From positions 186,001-250,000 of the forward strand of contig NZ_KQ948994.1 of the NCBI RefSeq assembly GCF_001514265.1: 64,000 nucleotides of DNA. The letters run 5' to 3'. The DNA is from Streptomyces resistomycificus. Lineage in GTDB: Bacteria; Actinomycetota; Actinomycetes; Streptomycetales; Streptomycetaceae. Shown here piece by piece: positions 1 through 8,018 of the stretch (within the stretch, counting starts at the first letter, position 1; every line of letters starts with the position of its first letter). Position numbers and translations under genes: made by a program. Under the pieces are notes generated by a model, which was not told the DNA's origin, ran no database searches, and was given only the letters and a program-made list of their open reading frames with translations.

Positions 1-287
1 TCCTGCTTGCGCATGAGGAACGGGTCGCGCAGGCCCAGCGCGCCGGCGGTGGGGGTGACCAGGGGGTTGTTCTGGTTGAGAGGCGTCCAGTTCAGCCCGT
101 CGGGGCTGACGGCCAGGTGCAGGCCGTAGTCGGTGCCGTCGCCGAGGTTGGTCGACTCGGTGAAGTAGACCATCGCGTAGGCCGAGTCGGCGGCGTGGGC
201 GGTGCCGGTGCCGAGGGTCAGGGCGAGGGGGACGGCGGCGGTCGCGCCGAGGAGGGTGCGACGGGACAGACGGGGGATCTCGCTCAT
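1..287 (-). CDS. GH43-like secreted glycosidase, N-terminal part only
   Basis: Partial gene: it begins at the ATG at 287 and runs off the left edge, so about 95 residues are visible. The N terminus is a Tat signal (SRRTLLG near residue 8, then a hydrophobic core and an AHA-A cleavage site near residue 32). The mature part starts AMVYFTEST and contains AVSPDGLNW and LRDPFLMRK, which is the blade-one pattern of five-bladed beta-propeller arabinosidases and xylosidases of family GH43, with DPF holding a likely catalytic Asp. A GGAG lies about 7 bases before the start. It would be exported folded and would trim arabinan or another plant side chain. The neighbouring rhamnosidase fits pectin or glycoside breakdown. 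The family call is by motif only, and the catalytic acid lies outside the window. Confidence 0.7.
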   Translation of the reverse strand, partial: MSEIPRLSRRTLLGATAAVPLALTLGTGTAHAADSAYAMVYFTESTNLGDGTDYGLHLAVSPDGLNWTPLNQNNPLVTPTAGALGLRDPFLMRKQ

Positions 288-332
288 CTTGTGCTCCAGG
301 GTGGCGTGCGGGGGCGCCAGGTGTGGCCGGAA

Positions 333-390
333 TTTCGAACGGGGTTCGGAAAATCGATCAGAACGTAGGGCCTGGACATGTGCTCGTCAA
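333..390 (-). promoter_or_regulatory. Promoter and operator of the GH43-like gene
   Basis: On the minus strand TTGACG (385-390) is followed after 17 bases by TACGTT (362-367), a good sigma-HrdB-type promoter. Just downstream is CGAAC-GGG-GTTCG (336-348), a perfect 5-bp inverted repeat inside a looser TTTC...GAAA frame (333-352). Its place after the transcription start suggests a LacI-type sugar repressor site. The promoter is seen in the sequence; the regulator is inferred. Confidence 0.5.
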
Positions 391-506
391 TCGTCCTGTC
401 AGTCTTTTGTGATTCCTGTGCACTTCGGGACGTCGGGTCGCACGTCGGGATGGTCGGCCAGGCGCCGGGTGCGGAGGAAGCCCGCCCGGTCGGAGGCGGG
501 TCAAGG

Positions 507-536
507 AAGGCCCCCGGGCCGGAACCCGGGGGCCTT
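507..536 (-). terminator. Terminator after the rhamnosidase gene
   Basis: A perfect 12-bp stem (AAGGCCCCCGGG at 507-518 and its complement at 525-536) with a 6-base loop starts 5 bases past the stop codon of the GH78 gene. It lacks a long U tract, as is usual in streptomycetes. Confidence 0.8.
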
Positions 537-541
537 CGCCG

Positions 542-3500
542 TCAGGAGACGGTGCGCTCGACCTTCGTCGTGCCGGAGCCCACGGGCCCTATCCGCAGCA
601 CGGTCCCGGTGAGGTCGGTGAAGGGCTCGACCTCCACCCGGCTCCGTCCCCCGGGTGCCGTCGCCGTCACCCGGTACTCCGCCGGGTCGGCGTCGCCGAT
701 CTCCACCTCCAGCACCGCGCGTGCGTTGGGCGGCACCGTCACGCGTGCCGTGTGGGCGTCCGCCGAGCGGTGCACGGAGACCTTCACCGGGCCGCGCAGG
801 GACGGCACCGTTCCCGCCACGTCGGTCAGTTCACCGGTCCTGGGGCGGATCAGGAACTCCGCCGCTCCGGGAGTGGTGACGCGGACGCCGAGCACGTGCC
901 GGGGGATCGCGTTGGCCGGCGCCGAGGCCCAGGCGTGGGAGAGCGTCATGTTGGACTTCAGCGCGGGATCCCAGGCCTCGGTGACGATGGTGGCCTTCAG
1001 CTCGTCGAGCATGTGCAGCCACGAGTTGGTGGCCGTGGAGGTGAGCAGTGCGAGCGCCGCGTCGGCGCGGCCGAGCCGGAAGAGGGCGTCGAGGAGGAAC
1101 TGCGCCCCGTACACGCTCACGCGCATGCCGCCCGCCGTGAGGGTGTCCCCGAGCCGGGTGCGCACCTCGTCGTCGAGGGGGTCCGCGACGCCGAGCGCGA
1201 CCGGGAAGGCGGTGGCGTGCTGGGCGCTGTGCGTGGTGCCCTCACCGTCGACGAACCGGCCTGCCGAGTTGTCGAGCAGGGTGGTGCGCATGGCTGTGGC
1301 GAGGGTGTCGGCGCGTGAGCGCAGGGCCTTGGCGTCATCGTCCTTGCCGAGTACCGCGGCGCACTGGGCCAGGGCGTCGAAGGCCGCGTACTGGAAGGCG
1401 TTGACGACGGTGTTGACGTTGGTGAAGGCGTATCCGTCGCGGCTGGCGGTCGGCCAGTCGACGAGGTCACCCAGGTCCTGGCTGCTGCTGCCGGGCGCCT
1501 TGCGGACCAGGCCCCGGGAGTCCAGGTACGCGGTGAGGTTCTTCGCGGCGAGCAGGTCGTAGTCCTTGGCGAGCTGCCGGTCGTCGCCGGTGGCGAGGTA
1601 GTCCTCCCAGGCGGACAGCGCGCACATCAGCCGGTACTCGGTGGGCCAGGTGCCCTTGCGGACCAGGTAGTCGTTCGACCAGCGGGCCAGGGCGTAGGAG
1701 CGCTGGACGCCGTACTCGGAGAGCTGGTTGATCAGCGCGTCGCCCTCGTAGGGGCCGCGCTCCCGGGTCGGGGTGTCGGTGTAGAGGTCGCCGCGGGTGG
1801 CCTCGATGGAGTACCGGCACAGCTCCCAGACCCGGTCCAGAGCGGGGTCGGAGCTGCGGAAGGAGGCGTCCGTGTCGTCCCAGTCGAGCCGCCAGGCCCG
1901 CCCGGTGACTACGGCCTGGGACAGGTCGAGGGACGTGCGCAGTTCGGCCCAGCGGAAGCCGCGGTAACCCCAGTGCTCGAAGCTCTGCTCCCCGTCGCGC
2001 AGGGTCCACACCTCGCGGTAGGTGTTGGTGGCGCGCAGCTGGTACCTGACGGTGCCGTCGGGGTTCAGCTCCTCACCCAGGCGCACCTCGACGGTCTGGC
2101 CCGCGCTCCCGGTGACCTCCAGGGACAGTCCGCCGACGATCTCCCGGCCGAGGTCCACCAGCCAGCGGCCGTCGGCGACCTTGGTGACGGAGGCGGGGGT
2201 CACGTCGTGCAGCCGCGGCGGCTCGATCGGGGCCGGGACGAGTCCGCTGATCGCGGTGCGGACGACGGGAGTGTGCCAGCCGCCGTCGTCGAAACCGGGC
2301 CGGGTCCAGCCGACCGGCTCCTGGCGCAGGTCCCAGTACTCCTGCGGGACGGTGTAGTAGCTGCTGCCCGCGCTGCCCTTCGCCGGCAGCAACCCGGCCT
2401 GGCGGCGCGCCTTCCAGTGGTCTCCCGAGGCGACGGTGGTCCGGCTGCCGTCGGCGTACGTGATCTCCAGCTGGGCCAGGAACTTCTGCTGCGAGGTGGT
2501 CCAGCACAGCGCCGCCAGGGCGTTCGGCCCGCCGTCGCCCCGCAGGGTCGAGGTGACGTCGAATGCCTGGTAGGCGGTTCCGGTGCCGGAGCGCACGGAG
2601 GCGTGCCCGACCACGGTGCCGTTGCTCCACACCTTGGCCGCGTACTGCCGGGCGGGGTCGGGTGAGGCGGCCGCGACGTAGAGGACGGCCGCGGTTATCT
2701 CCTTGCCCGCGGCCGTGTCGTACTCGTGGCGCAGCAGTGCCCAGGTGTCGTCGGCCCCGTAGGAGGAGAGCGAGTTGGCGCCGGGGGGGAAGGTGAGCGT
2801 GCCGCCGGAGACCGTGCCGGCCGAGAAGGTGCCCTTGTCGGAGGCGAAGTCGTCGTCGAGGAGCGTGGTCCCGTCGGCGGTGGTGAAGGTGATCCGGTCG
2901 TAGACCTGGGACTCGGTCAGGCCGTTGCGCAGACCGACGTTGCCGGAGACGTAGCGGGTGTCGGTGGTGGTGTCGACGACGGTGCCGTTGACGGTGGTGG
3001 TGAAGGTGGAGCCCACCATGGTGACGGCGAGGTCCAGCCACTCCCCGGTGGTGACCGCGGACGGCAGCCGGACTTCGCCCAGGACGGTGTACGTGCCGTT
3101 CACGCAGACGTGCTTGCGCAGGATTCCGGGACTGCCGGCGCGCAGCTGCCACATGTAGTTGTTGGCGGTGTTGGAGGCGCGGAACCACACTCCGGCGGCC
3201 ACAGTGGTGATCTTCAGCCGGGCGGCGAAGGTGCCGTCGGTCATGACCGGTCCTGCGGGCGCCCAGATCGGCTCGGCCTTCCACTCGTCGTCGACCGAGG
3301 TGGCGAGCAGGGCGGGCTTTGACCAGGCGGAGCGCGTCTCGCCCCAGCTGGCGACCCGCCACCAGTAGGCGGTACGGGGCTTCAGGGGCGGCCCGGCGTA
3401 CGGCACGGCGGTGGAGTCGGCGGACTTGCGCTTGCCCGAGTCCCAGACGAGCCGCTCGTCCGCGAAACCGCCCGGGGCCGTGGCCAGTTGCAGCTGGTAG

Positions 3501-3748
3501 GCCTGCTGGAGCGTACCGGCGCCGAAGTCGGGCACCTGCCAGCTGAACCGGGGGCTCTGCCCGGCGCTCGTGCCGAGGGCCTGCGGCAGGAGATCGGCCA
3601 GCGTCCCGGTCGGCACGGGCGGCTTGCCGGGGGGTGTGGTCGGGCCCGCGCTTCCGGCCGCGAACGCCCGGGGCCCGGTCAGTACGACCGAGGCGGCCGT
3701 GGTGCCACCGAGTTGGAGAAGTCTTCGACGCGACAGGTCCCAGGCCAT
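542..3748 (-). CDS. Secreted alpha-L-rhamnosidase, GH78
   Basis: 1068 residues. Releases terminal alpha-L-rhamnose from plant glycosides or pectin outside the cell. The protein starts with a Tat signal (SRRRLLQLGG, then an alanine-rich stretch ending AFAAG). Next comes a fibronectin-like N-terminal domain typical of GH78 (PRFSWQV ... YWWRVASW, about residues 40-125). A jelly-roll insert follows (about 155-300, FAARLKITT ... YDRITFTTADGTT), then the rhamnosidase beta domains and the (alpha/alpha)6 barrel with TDTPTRERGPYEGDA and DWPTASRDGYAF. In this family those motifs carry the general acid and substrate-binding carboxylates. The start chosen is the ATG at 3748, with GAGGGTG ahead of it. The longer frame reading up to 3820 would run through the -10 and -35 boxes and lacks a ribosome site. 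The substrate linkage is not certain. Confidence 0.88.
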   Translation of the reverse strand: MAWDLSRRRLLQLGGTTAASVVLTGPRAFAAGSAGPTTPPGKPPVPTGTLADLLPQALGTSAGQSPRFSWQVPDFGAGTLQQAYQLQLATAPGGFADERLVWDSGKRKSADSTAVPYAGPPLKPRTAYWWRVASWGETRSAWSKPALLATSVDDEWKAEPIWAPAGPVMTDGTFAARLKITTVAAGVWFRASNTANNYMWQLRAGSPGILRKHVCVNGTYTVLGEVRLPSAVTTGEWLDLAVTMVGSTFTTTVNGTVVDTTTDTRYVSGNVGLRNGLTESQVYDRITFTTADGTTLLDDDFASDKGTFSAGTVSGGTLTFPPGANSLSSYGADDTWALLRHEYDTAAGKEITAAVLYVAAASPDPARQYAAKVWSNGTVVGHASVRSGTGTAYQAFDVTSTLRGDGGPNALAALCWTTSQQKFLAQLEITYADGSRTTVASGDHWKARRQAGLLPAKGSAGSSYYTVPQEYWDLRQEPVGWTRPGFDDGGWHTPVVRTAISGLVPAPIEPPRLHDVTPASVTKVADGRWLVDLGREIVGGLSLEVTGSAGQTVEVRLGEELNPDGTVRYQLRATNTYREVWTLRDGEQSFEHWGYRGFRWAELRTSLDLSQAVVTGRAWRLDWDDTDASFRSSDPALDRVWELCRYSIEATRGDLYTDTPTRERGPYEGDALINQLSEYGVQRSYALARWSNDYLVRKGTWPTEYRLMCALSAWEDYLATGDDRQLAKDYDLLAAKNLTAYLDSRGLVRKAPGSSSQDLGDLVDWPTASRDGYAFTNVNTVVNAFQYAAFDALAQCAAVLGKDDDAKALRSRADTLATAMRTTLLDNSAGRFVDGEGTTHSAQHATAFPVALGVADPLDDEVRTRLGDTLTAGGMRVSVYGAQFLLDALFRLGRADAALALLTSTATNSWLHMLDELKATIVTEAWDPALKSNMTLSHAWASAPANAIPRHVLGVRVTTPGAAEFLIRPRTGELTDVAGTVPSLRGPVKVSVHRSADAHTARVTVPPNARAVLEVEIGDADPAEYRVTATAPGGRSRVEVEPFTDLTGTVLRIGPVGSGTTKVERTVS

Positions 3749-3765
3749 GGTGCACCCTCGGCTCG

Positions 3766-3865
3766 TGAAAGGTTTCAATGCGATTGCCCGGAGGTTAGGG
3801 TTCCGCGGCGAGGTGGTCAATGCTTGTGTCGAAACTGTGCTCGTCGGCGGTCTGAAACGATTTAA
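3766..3865 (-). promoter_or_regulatory. Rhamnosidase promoter with two LacI-like palindromes
   Basis: TTGACC (3815-3820), a 17-base spacer and TAACCT (3792-3797) form a minus-strand promoter. TGAAAGGTTTCA (3766-3777), a perfect 5-2-5 palindrome, lies just past the predicted start point. A second related site, TGAAACGATTTAA (3853-3865), lies upstream of the -35. The pair resembles sites of LacI-family sugar repressors, which could loop the DNA. I see nothing else between 3866 and 4091. Confidence 0.6.
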
Positions 3866-4091
3866 CCGTGGGGGAGCGTGCCGCGACGGAAGCGGCTATC
3901 GCCGGACGGTCTCCCGTCGGTTCTCGCGGCGGGCTGCGAGGCACCCGCTCGGCCGGAAAGCGCGCCCCACTACGGCTCGGATGAACCGCGGCGGCCTGGT
4001 GATCGTCGTACCGGCCACTGGGCGCACCAGGCCGGGCTCGGCCCGGCGGTTCAGGCGCCGCGCCCAGCCCGCCGGATCCCAACGGCGCCCC

Positions 4092-5009
4092 CTAGCCCGC
4101 CCGCACCCACGGCCGCAGCTTCTCCGGGTTGCGGACCGCCCAGATCCGGGTGACGCGCCCGTCGGAGACGTCGAACGAGGCGACGGTCATGACGACGCCG
4201 GTGTGCTGGGCCACCAGGCCCGGCACACCGTTGACCGACCTCTCCAGGAGTTCGAGCCCCGGAGCCTTGTCGGCGATGGCGATCATGTACTGGGCGATGC
4301 GCGCACCGCCCTCGACCGGGCGCAGAACGGTGCCCACCATGCCGCCGCCGTCGGCGGTCATCACGGCCGCCGGGTTGAGGAGACCGACGAGGGCTGCGAT
4401 GTCCTTGGTCTCCCATGCCTCCTTGACGTGCCTCACCACGTCGGCCTGGCTGGCCGCCGCTGCCGGGGCGCGCTCGGCGTCCACCCGCCGCCGGGCGGAG
4501 GCCGCCAGCTGCTTGCATGCCGCGGGGGTCCGGCCGAGAACGTCCCCGATCTCGGCGAACGGGTACCGGAAGACGTCGTGCAGGACGAACGCGACCCGCT
4601 CGGCAGGCGTCATCGACTCCAGGACGACGAGGAAGGCCATGGTCACCGACTCGTCCCGGACGATCTGGTCGGCGGGGTCCGCAGGGCCGGCGGGGGCGGC
4701 CCCGCCCGCGTGGTCCCACTCGGCGCGGTCGGGCAGCGGCTCCGGAAGCCACGCGCCGACATAGCGTTCACGGCGGGCCCGCGCCGAGCCGAGCAGGTCC
4801 AGGCAGATGCGGCTGGTCACCGTCGTCAGCCAGGCGCCGGGGGACCGGATCTCCTCCTGTCGGCTTCGCGACAGCCCGTACCAGCGTGTGTAGGCGTCCT
4901 GTACGGCGTCCTCGGCCTCGGTCACCGAACCGAGCAACCGGTAGGCGACATTGATGAGTTGGCGTCGCTCGCCGGCTATCTCATCCGCGTTGGTCCCGAC
5001 CGTCCCCAT
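4092..5009 (-). CDS. sigJ: ECF41-type RNA polymerase sigma factor (SigJ-like)
   Basis: 305 residues. Directs RNA polymerase to a small set of promoters. Region 2 (LINVAYRLLGSVTEAEDAVQDAYTRWY, about residues 18-45) and region 4 (LVVLESMTPAERVAFVLHDVFRYPFAEIGDVLGRTPAACKQLA, about 127-170) are complete. WLPEP, which marks ECF41 members, lies between them. The C-terminal 100 residues are the SnoaL-like domain of this group with VMTADGGGMVG and NGVPGLV, known in the family to control the sigma factor in place of an anti-sigma protein. The ATG at 5009 is used. The gene is divergent from a small membrane protein gene at 5111. ECF41 factors usually control an adjacent gene, but I could not find a clear TGTCACA-type promoter in the 101-bp spacer. 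Confidence 0.9.
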   Translation of the reverse strand: MGTVGTNADEIAGERRQLINVAYRLLGSVTEAEDAVQDAYTRWYGLSRSRQEEIRSPGAWLTTVTSRICLDLLGSARARRERYVGAWLPEPLPDRAEWDHAGGAAPAGPADPADQIVRDESVTMAFLVVLESMTPAERVAFVLHDVFRYPFAEIGDVLGRTPAACKQLAASARRRVDAERAPAAAASQADVVRHVKEAWETKDIAALVGLLNPAAVMTADGGGMVGTVLRPVEGGARIAQYMIAIADKAPGLELLERSVNGVPGLVAQHTGVVMTVASFDVSDGRVTRIWAVRNPEKLRPWVRAG

Positions 5010-5110
5010 GCTTCCGGCAGCTCCCTCGCCTTACCTTTCGCAGGCCCGCGTCGTCGGGCTGGTGAGACCTTATCGATCCACTGCCCGAGGGCGGAAAAGG
5101 GGACTGTGAC

Positions 5111-5485
5111 ATGGCCACTCAGGTGACGGCGACGGTGGACGCAGGGCGCGGCTCCTCGTTCCTGCGGATCACGATCGCTCTGCAGACCCTGACCATCTTC
5201 CTTCAGGCGGTCTCCGCCGGACTGCTGTTGAACTCCTCCTACGGTGAGACGCTGCACAGCGTCGGAGCCCGTGTGATGTACGGGGCGTCGATGCTGTACG
5301 TCCTCGCGGCGGTGCTGGCGTGGAAGCCGGGCGGCGGCTCACTCAGGCCTGTCTGGCACGCGTCCGGTTTCCTCGCCCTCGCCTCGGTCCAGGTCGTGCT
5401 CGGCATCGCGCACGTCCCGTCGGTCCATCTTCCCCTGGGCGTCCTGATGTTCGGTCTGAGTGTGCTGGCGCTGGCCCGGCGATGA
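5111..5485 (+). CDS. Small four-helix membrane protein
   Basis: 124 residues. After a short polar N terminus there are four hydrophobic segments (about residues 20-42, 53-70, 82-100 and 105-121), so the protein is probably entirely membrane-embedded. AAGGGGA lies 8 bases before the ATG. I do not recognise a named family. The divergent position next to an ECF41 sigma gene suggests it could be that factor's target, as membrane or redox proteins often are in this group, but this is inference. No catalytic motif is visible. Confidence 0.75.
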   Translation: MATQVTATVDAGRGSSFLRITIALQTLTIFLQAVSAGLLLNSSYGETLHSVGARVMYGASMLYVLAAVLAWKPGGGSLRPVWHASGFLALASVQVVLGIAHVPSVHLPLGVLMFGLSVLALARR

Positions 5486-5541
5486 GGTCCGACACGGGGC
5501 CCACCGGGACTCATCCGGCTGCAGGCTTGTTCCCGTGGGCG

Positions 5542-6129
5542 TCAGTCCCCGCCGCCTCCGCCTCCGCCGCAGCCGAAGCCGCCGCCCGAATCCGGCGCGG
5601 TACCGGAGGTGTCGTCTTCCAGGGCCTTGCCCAGGCGGATCAGGGACCGGCCCAGACCGGTGGGAGTGGGGTGAGTGCCCAGGACACCGCGTCGGACAGG
5701 GCCTGACCGGAGGGTGGCGGGACCGTCGAGAACATAGGCGGGCAGGCTCTCGTCCCGCGCAGCTGCGTCGAGTTGTCGCCTGCCCGCCCGGGTCGTCCGA
5801 CGTCGTGAGCCCTTCAGCAGGCCCCGAGCGGTGAGCCGACGGCTGATCTCCTCGACCTCCGGGGAGTGTTCCAGGGACTGCCGGGTGGCCAGGATGCTCC
5901 TGCTGCCCGGGCAGGCCGCGACCAGGGCACGCTCGATCGGGTGGTCGGGCTGCTCGTCGCCGACAGCACGCACCCGCGAGGCACGTATGACGAGCAGTCC
6001 ACGCTCTGACAGCGCGATGAGGGCGCTGTCCACCACGCGTCGCTCCCTGCCGGCGAGGAAGGCGAGGTCGTACGTGTCCAGAGCTCCGGCCTCGTCCGCC
6101 GCCGACCTCCTGTGCGAACCCGTCCGCAT
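5542..6129 (-). CDS. TIGR04222 domain protein
   Basis: 195 residues. The pattern LDTYDLAFLAGRERRVVDSALIALSERGLL followed by HPIERAL and EISRRLTARGLL is the TIGR04222 domain, common in actinobacteria and of unknown role. The tail (FGCGGGGGGGD) is the low-complexity glycine end seen in many members. Most relatives also have membrane helices between the domain and the tail, which I do not see here, so this may be a soluble short form. The ATG at 6129 is preceded by only a weak AG-rich stretch. The 280 bp upstream, to 6409, holds no supportable gene. Confidence 0.7.
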   Translation of the reverse strand: MRTGSHRRSAADEAGALDTYDLAFLAGRERRVVDSALIALSERGLLVIRASRVRAVGDEQPDHPIERALVAACPGSRSILATRQSLEHSPEVEEISRRLTARGLLKGSRRRTTRAGRRQLDAAARDESLPAYVLDGPATLRSGPVRRGVLGTHPTPTGLGRSLIRLGKALEDDTSGTAPDSGGGFGCGGGGGGGD

Positions 6130-6409
6130 GCCGACTCCCCCTTCGGATACCGCGTCTACACCTGCATGTCACCCGCCACGGCGGCGCACAACCGTCGGTC
6201 GGCATCTTCAGAGCTTCCGCTGAGCTTTCCTGCCGGGGGGAGCGACCTGAGGATCGGAAGAACGGCGTCGGCTGCGCCGTACGACGGTGACGTGGGCGAA
6301 AGGAGACAGTTCCTCGTCCGCGCCGAGCAGGTCGTCGACGGAACCTTCCGGCGGTTTGACCAGCCTTCGCTGCCGCCGCACTCCACGACGAGGTGCGGCC
6401 TGTCGGAGG

Positions 6410-7852
6410 TCACATCGTGGCGCGCAGGTGGCTGACGGTGACGAAGTGGTAGCCGCGGGCGGTCAGCGTGCGCAGGATCTCGGGGACCGCGGCGACCGAC
6501 GTGGGGTGGATGTCGTGCATGAGGACGACGTCATTGCGCTTCACCTTGCCCACGACGCTCTGGGCGACCTTCGCGGCGTCCGGGTACTTCCAGTCCTCGG
6601 TGTCCAGGGTCCACAGCACGGGGGAGAGCCCGGTGGCCCGACGGACGGTGCTGTTGACGGCGCCGTAGGGCGGACGGAAGAGGGTGGGGGCCTTCCCGGT
6701 CGCGTCCTTGATCGCGGCGCTCGTGCGGTTCAGCTGGTAGGCGACCTGCCCGGCAGTGAGCTTGGTGAGATCGGGGTGGCTCCAGGAGTGGTTGCCCACC
6801 TCGTTGCCGGCGCGTGCCTCGGCGCGGACGAGGTCGGGGTGGGCGGCGACGTTCTGGCCGACCGTGAAGAAGGTGGCCCGGGCGTTGTTCTGCGTGAGGT
6901 ACGTCAGCAGGGTCGCCGTCTCCGGGACGGCGGGGCCGTCGTCGAAGGTCAGGGCGATGCACTTCACCTTCTCGCAGTCGGTGTCGTCGTCGCCGGACGC
7001 CGTGTGGGTCGGCACGGCGGGAGCGGGGGTGGCGGCCGCTCCGAGATCGAGGGAGCCGGAGGGGCGTACGGTCTGCTGCTGGACGCGCTTGCCGAAGCCG
7101 GACAGCCAGGGGGTGACCGTCGCCCTGGAGAACGTCACCACATAGGAGCCGGCGGCGGGGGCGCCGACCTCGCCCCGGTCGAAGGTCACCCGCAGGCCCC
7201 CGTCAGTGGTGAAGGCGATGTCGTCCAAGGTGTCGGTGAGGTTCGTCCCGTCGGCGAGCGCCTTGTCGACCTCGTCGGCGTCGGTGCCGTCCCGTCCCTT
7301 GAGCTGATTCCCGAGGGCGGCGAGAAAGGTGTTACGCGACTCGTCGTCGACGAGCGCGAGCGCGGGCCGGTACGCGCCGGCCTTTCCGTCGTACCAGTAC
7401 GTGCGCACGCCCACGCCGCTCCCCGCCGCGGTGTGGTCCTGGCTGGTGAGCCGGACGCCGAGGACGTCCCCGGAGGCGACCAGGAACTGGTGGCTGATGT
7501 TGAGTTCGCCGGCCTCGCCCGCCCCGCCGCCGTCGTCACATGCCGAGCGGAAGGTGGTCAGGCGCTGCTCCACGTCCTTCTTCATCGCGGCCGTCATCGC
7601 CTCGGCGCCCGGCACGTCCGGGTAGCTGGTCGCGAAGGGGCAGGAGGTGTCCTCGCTGCTGTTGTTGACGATCTCAAGACCCTTGATCTTCGAGGGGTCG
7701 ACGGCTCGTACCGACGCGGTGCCGGAGGACGAACCGGGCCGCCCCCCGTCGGTCGCCGTGTCCGACGTCCCGGAGGATCCGGACGAGCAGGCTGCCGTCA
7801 GGGAGAGCGAACCGAGCAGCAGGAGGGAGGGGAACAGGAGGCGTGTACGCAT
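6410..7852 (-). CDS. Lipoprotein polysaccharide (peptidoglycan/chitin) deacetylase
   Basis: 480 residues. Removes N-acetyl groups from cell-wall or chitin sugars at the outer face of the membrane. A lipobox (SLSLTAAC) puts the mature N terminus at Cys22. A middle region (about 50-285) resembles the extracytoplasmic DUF3298-type domain of such proteins, and the NodB domain occupies about 295-480. All five NodB motifs are present: TFDDGP, HSWSHP (metal ligands), RPPYG, DTEDW and LMHDIH. It is therefore expected to be active and metal-dependent. The ATG at 7852 lacks a strong ribosome site. The gene stands alone: the next gene on the same strand ends 166 bp upstream. Substrate choice (peptidoglycan versus chitin) cannot be told. 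Confidence 0.88.
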   Translation of the reverse strand: MRTRLLFPSLLLLGSLSLTAACSSGSSGTSDTATDGGRPGSSSGTASVRAVDPSKIKGLEIVNNSSEDTSCPFATSYPDVPGAEAMTAAMKKDVEQRLTTFRSACDDGGGAGEAGELNISHQFLVASGDVLGVRLTSQDHTAAGSGVGVRTYWYDGKAGAYRPALALVDDESRNTFLAALGNQLKGRDGTDADEVDKALADGTNLTDTLDDIAFTTDGGLRVTFDRGEVGAPAAGSYVVTFSRATVTPWLSGFGKRVQQQTVRPSGSLDLGAAATPAPAVPTHTASGDDDTDCEKVKCIALTFDDGPAVPETATLLTYLTQNNARATFFTVGQNVAAHPDLVRAEARAGNEVGNHSWSHPDLTKLTAGQVAYQLNRTSAAIKDATGKAPTLFRPPYGAVNSTVRRATGLSPVLWTLDTEDWKYPDAAKVAQSVVGKVKRNDVVLMHDIHPTSVAAVPEILRTLTARGYHFVTVSHLRATM

Positions 7853-7946
7853 GGGACCAGAACCTGGGCTAGGGGGCTTACCGGGTTCCGATCGTGCAGG
7901 TCAGAAGCGTTTTTCAGCGACCGCCGGGGTCACTCTGAACAAAAGC

Positions 7947-8012
7947 GGGTGCCCTGTGTGTGCGCGTCTACGGACGCGCGGGTGCCCTGTGCGTGCCCGT
8001 CTCCGGACGCGC
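7947..8012. repeat. Two tandem 33-bp copies, each able to form a hairpin
   Basis: Two adjacent 33-bp units (7947-7979 and 7980-8012) starting GGGTGCCCTGTG differ at three positions. The end of each folds into a short stem: GCGCGTC-TACG-GACGCGC in the first, and the same with one mismatch and loop TCCG in the second. On the plus strand both loops are of the very stable UNCG type. They lie directly past the stop of the nSTAND gene, so they may act as a tandem terminator. Another 7-bp stem (GTGTGCC/GGCACAC, 8022-8039) overlaps the end of that gene. Confidence 0.65.
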
Positions 8013-8018
8013 CGCCGG

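Noticed and set aside
2073..3755. Minus-strand open frame of 560 codons within the rhamnosidase gene
   Set aside because: Shadow in another frame of the GH78 gene, extremely Arg-rich and without motifs.
5010..5110. ECF41-type promoter before the membrane protein gene
   Set aside because: Only a TGTGACA-like string next to the start codon is present; no TGTCACA with a matching downstream CGTC box at the right distance.
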